A stretch of DNA of 64,000 bases, from NCBI RefSeq assembly GCF_003438075.1, contig NZ_QSTA01000001.1:868001-932000 (forward strand). Direction: 5' to 3'. Below the pieces are notes generated by a model. It did no database searches. It was not told the origin of the DNA and saw only the letters and a list, made by a program, of their open reading frames with translations. The position numbers and the translations under genes are program-made. Below, piece by piece: positions 62,411 to 64,000 of the stretch. Numbering within the stretch: position 1 is the first letter of the stretch; every line of letters starts with the position of its first letter. Source of the DNA: Eubacterium sp. OM08-24 (lineage in GTDB: Bacteria > Bacillota > Clostridia > Oscillospirales > Acutalibacteraceae).

Positions 62411-62425
62411 ACACAGGAGGTATTT

Positions 62426-62839
62426 ATGAAACAGATTTGGAACAGCATTCAGACTGCATTCATCGCACTTGGAGGAACACTCGGGTGGTTTCTCGGAGGT
62501 GCAGACGGCTTTCTGTATGCACTCATTGCATTTGTAGTTATCGACTACATTACAGGAATGATGTGTGCCGTTGCCGACAAAAAGCTTTCGAGCAAGGTCG
62601 GTTTCAAGGGCATTTGCAGAAAGGTGATTATCTTTCTGCTTGTGGGAGTGGCGAATCTCCTTGATGTGTACATTATCGGCACGGGCAGTGTGCTGAGAAC
62701 GGCAGTGATTTTCTTCTATCTCTCAAATGAGGGCTTGTCACTGCTTGAAAACGGAGCACATCTGGGACTTCCCATTCCTGAAAAGATTAAAAATGTGCTT
62801 GCACAATTACACCACAGAAGTGAAAAGGAGGACGACTGA
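62426..62839 (+). CDS. Phage holin (toxin secretion/lysis type)
   Basis: A 137-residue protein with two to three hydrophobic helices (FIALGGTLGWFLGG, LYALIAFVVIDYITGMMCAV, VIIFLLVGVANLLDVYII) and the conserved LSSKVGFKGICRK loop of the holin_4 family. It opens the membrane for the amidase encoded immediately downstream. Confidence 0.92.
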   Translation: MKQIWNSIQTAFIALGGTLGWFLGGADGFLYALIAFVVIDYITGMMCAVADKKLSSKVGFKGICRKVIIFLLVGVANLLDVYIIGTGSVLRTAVIFFYLSNEGLSLLENGAHLGLPIPEKIKNVLAQLHHRSEKEDD

Positions 62840-63697
62840 ATGTCATACACAAACAGCAAATTAGTTAGCTACACAAAAATTTCACCAAACAGAAACATCA
62901 ATCGAAATCACAAGATTGATACAGTTTCAATCCACTGCGTAGTCGGGCAGTGCTCTGTTGAAACTCTCGGCTCAATCTTTGCATCAAGGGACAAGGAGGC
63001 AAGCTCAAACTACGGTATCGGCTATGACGGCAGAATCGGAATGTATGTTGAGGAAAAAGACCGTAGCTGGTGCACCTCATCTGCGTCAAATGACAACAGG
63101 GCGATTACCATTGAGGTTGCGTCCGATACCTACCACCCATACAGAGTAAATGATGTTGCGTACAAGTCTTTGATTAAACTGCTTGTTGATATCTGCAAAA
63201 GAAACGGCATCAAAAGGCTTGTGTGGTCAACAAACAAGTCAGAGAGAATGAATCACCTTAACGGCTGCAATATGACGGTTCACAGAGATTATGCGAACAA
63301 GTCCTGCCCCGGTGATTATCTCTACAATCTTCACGGACAGATTGCAAAGGAGGTGAACGCTCAGCTTGGCTTAGGCAGTTCAAAACCTGCGACTTCAAAG
63401 AAAACTCTCTATCGTGTACGCAAAAGTTGGAAGGACGCAAAGTCGCAAAAGGGTGCTTTCTATGACCTTTCAAATGCCAAGAAATGTGCCGACAAAAACA
63501 GCGGTTACTCTGTTTTTAATGAAAGCGGAAAAGTTGTGTACACACTAAAGTCATCGGGCAAAAAGTCAGTTGATGCCATTGCAAGAGAAGTAATTCAGGG
63601 CAAATGGGGCAACGGTGCCGACCGCAAAAACCGCCTCACCAAAGCCGGCTATGACTACAACGCCATTCAGAAAAGAGTAAACGAGATTTTATCTTAA
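62840..63697 (+). CDS. N-acetylmuramoyl-L-alanine amidase endolysin with Cpl-7 domain
   Basis: The 285-residue endolysin has an amidase_2 domain (about 1-175): IDTVSIHCVVGQ with a zinc His, EASSNYGIGYDGRIGMYV, RAITIEVASD, and HRDYANKSCPGDYL with the second His and the Cys. The C-terminus (SVDAIAREVIQGKWGNGADR through QKRVNEILS) is a Cpl-7 (CW_7) cell-wall binding motif, with a spacer that resembles the SPOR-like region of related lysins. It cuts peptidoglycan stem peptides at lysis. Start directly follows the holin stop. Confidence 0.93.
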   Translation: MSYTNSKLVSYTKISPNRNINRNHKIDTVSIHCVVGQCSVETLGSIFASRDKEASSNYGIGYDGRIGMYVEEKDRSWCTSSASNDNRAITIEVASDTYHPYRVNDVAYKSLIKLLVDICKRNGIKRLVWSTNKSERMNHLNGCNMTVHRDYANKSCPGDYLYNLHGQIAKEVNAQLGLGSSKPATSKKTLYRVRKSWKDAKSQKGAFYDLSNAKKCADKNSGYSVFNESGKVVYTLKSSGKKSVDAIAREVIQGKWGNGADRKNRLTKAGYDYNAIQKRVNEILS

Positions 63698-63728
63698 CAG
63701 ACAATAGAACAGTATTCTAACAAAGCCA

Positions 63729-63771
63729 AATCCCCATCGAGGAAGTTTTATTCCTTGATGGGGATTTTTTG
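63729..63771 (+). terminator. Terminator of the prophage late operon
   Basis: ATCCCCATC (63730-63738) pairs with GATGGGGAT (63757-63765), followed by six T. Confidence 0.9.
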
Positions 63772-63798
63772 CTTACGAATAAATAATAAAAATAAAAA

Positions 63799-63821
63799 TT
63801 TTTCAAAAAGCGTCCTTTTAA
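63799..63821 (+). repeat. Right flanking repeat of the prophage (candidate attR)
   Basis: Near-identical to 31946-31968; in frame it reads IFQKASF plus stop, the same tail as the sigma-like gene at the left end, but a stop codon shortly upstream shows that only the end of such a gene is present. Confidence 0.55.
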
Positions 63822-63882
63822 GCACTCTCCCGTGGCTAACAGACAGAGGGCAACAATGCTCTCGGAAACGGAGGTACAATAT
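63822..63882 (+). promoter_or_regulatory. Structured leader of the right-edge gene
   Basis: CGTGGCTAACAGACAGAGGG parallels CAAGGCTACCAGGTAGGAGG at 31978-31997. A small CTCGGAAACGGAG hairpin with a GNRA-type loop covers the ribosome binding site. Confidence 0.4.
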
Positions 63883-64000
63883 ATGAAACACAATCTTCAA
63901 ATCAGTGTTTCGGACAAACCACAAAGAAACAGTATGGTATCCTGCAAAAACATCACCTTGCGAGAACGATTTTTGCGAATGCTGTTCGGCAGAAAACAGA
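63883..64000 (+). CDS. Small element protein, partial at right edge
   Basis: The ATG at 63883 follows GGAGG by seven bases; 39 codons are visible (MKHNLQISVSDKPQRNSMVS, CKNITLRERFLRMLFGRKQ). I recall short proteins of this style (basic RERxLR.LLG followed by a small C-terminal domain) beside sigma-like genes of integrative conjugative elements in Clostridia. Function unknown. It suggests that the prophage sits within a larger conjugative element. Confidence 0.5.
   Translation, partial: MKHNLQISVSDKPQRNSMVSCKNITLRERFLRMLFGRKQ

Larger units (their letters stand above)
31969..63800 (+). mobile_element. Siphovirus-type prophage, probably defective, with tet(W) insertion
   Basis: Replication, packaging, head, tail and lysis modules run on the plus strand in standard order between two near-identical 23-base repeats. 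No integrase, excisionase or CI-type repressor is visible within them, and the capsid and cytosine methyltransferase genes are frameshifted. The prophage therefore either depends on functions outside the window or is a decaying remnant. Confidence 0.75.

Overview
The window looks like the chromosome of a low-to-mid GC, Gram-positive gut Clostridia, most likely a Ruminococcus-type member of the Oscillospiraceae. The grounds are family-level only: consensus sigma-A promoters, strong AGGAGG ribosome binding sites, LytTR/GHKL signalling, Rhs/YD fragments of the Firmicutes type, and a tet(W) gene with the attenuator usual in gut anaerobes. No rRNA and no complete tRNA gene lies in the window, so the species is not fixed.

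Layout. (1) 1-3.8 kb: a leftward sulfate ABC transporter operon (binding protein, CysT, CysW, CysA; CysA runs off the left edge) with a promoter/operator-like dyad. (2) 3.9-9.9 kb: gene debris, namely a flavin reductase/alcohol dehydrogenase scar and a field of broken Rhs cores with small orphan toxin-tip, immunity-like, lipoprotein and membrane genes. (3) 10-15 kb: host genes for an HdeD-like protein, a secreted alkyl sulfatase (which releases sulfate and may feed the transporter), and an AgrA/AgrC-like two-component system. (4) 15.1-23.6 kb: an integration-scarred accessory region. It holds an acyltransferase/PAS scar, a 0.7 kb cluster of repeated sites that resembles an integrase attachment region, a GIY-YIG protein, a DUF262/HNH (GmrSD-like) restriction operon, an Mrr-like endonuclease and a truncated serine recombinase, interspersed with three copies of one short repeat. 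(5) 23.7-31 kb: an ASCH protein, an HTH-fused cytosine methyltransferase, and a convergent five-gene leftward operon with a SinI-type restriction enzyme, a Nudix hydrolase, a small XRE regulator, a 932-residue SF1 helicase and an unknown 315-residue protein. (6) 31.3-63.8 kb: a Siphoviridae-type prophage in normal order: sigma-like regulator, antirepressor, D5-type primase, VRR-NUC, SNF2 helicase, DUF1492 activator, HNH, TerS, two methyltransferases, TerL, portal, ClpP-like protease, capsid, connectors, tail genes, tail chaperones with a programmed -1 frameshift, tape measure, tail fibre-type genes, holin and amidase. A tet(W) unit has inserted between the cytosine methyltransferase and TerL, and an AT-rich nuclease-like 'moron' with its own promoter and terminator sits in the tail operon. 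(7) 63.8-64 kb: a second copy of the sigma-gene tail plus leader, leading into a small gene cut by the right edge.

How it works together. The island is layered: integrative elements appear to have landed repeatedly at the same kind of site, each leaving a short copy of a target-gene 3' end and a cargo of defence genes. The prophage carries no recognisable integrase or repressor between its flanking repeats, and its capsid and cytosine methyltransferase genes are frameshifted, so it is probably defective unless these are assembly errors. The features I rate most unusual are the two-frame conservation inside the phage cytosine methyltransferase, the rumA-like repeats around the defence cassettes, the SinI/helicase operon, the phage moron, and the structured leaders at both prophage ends.
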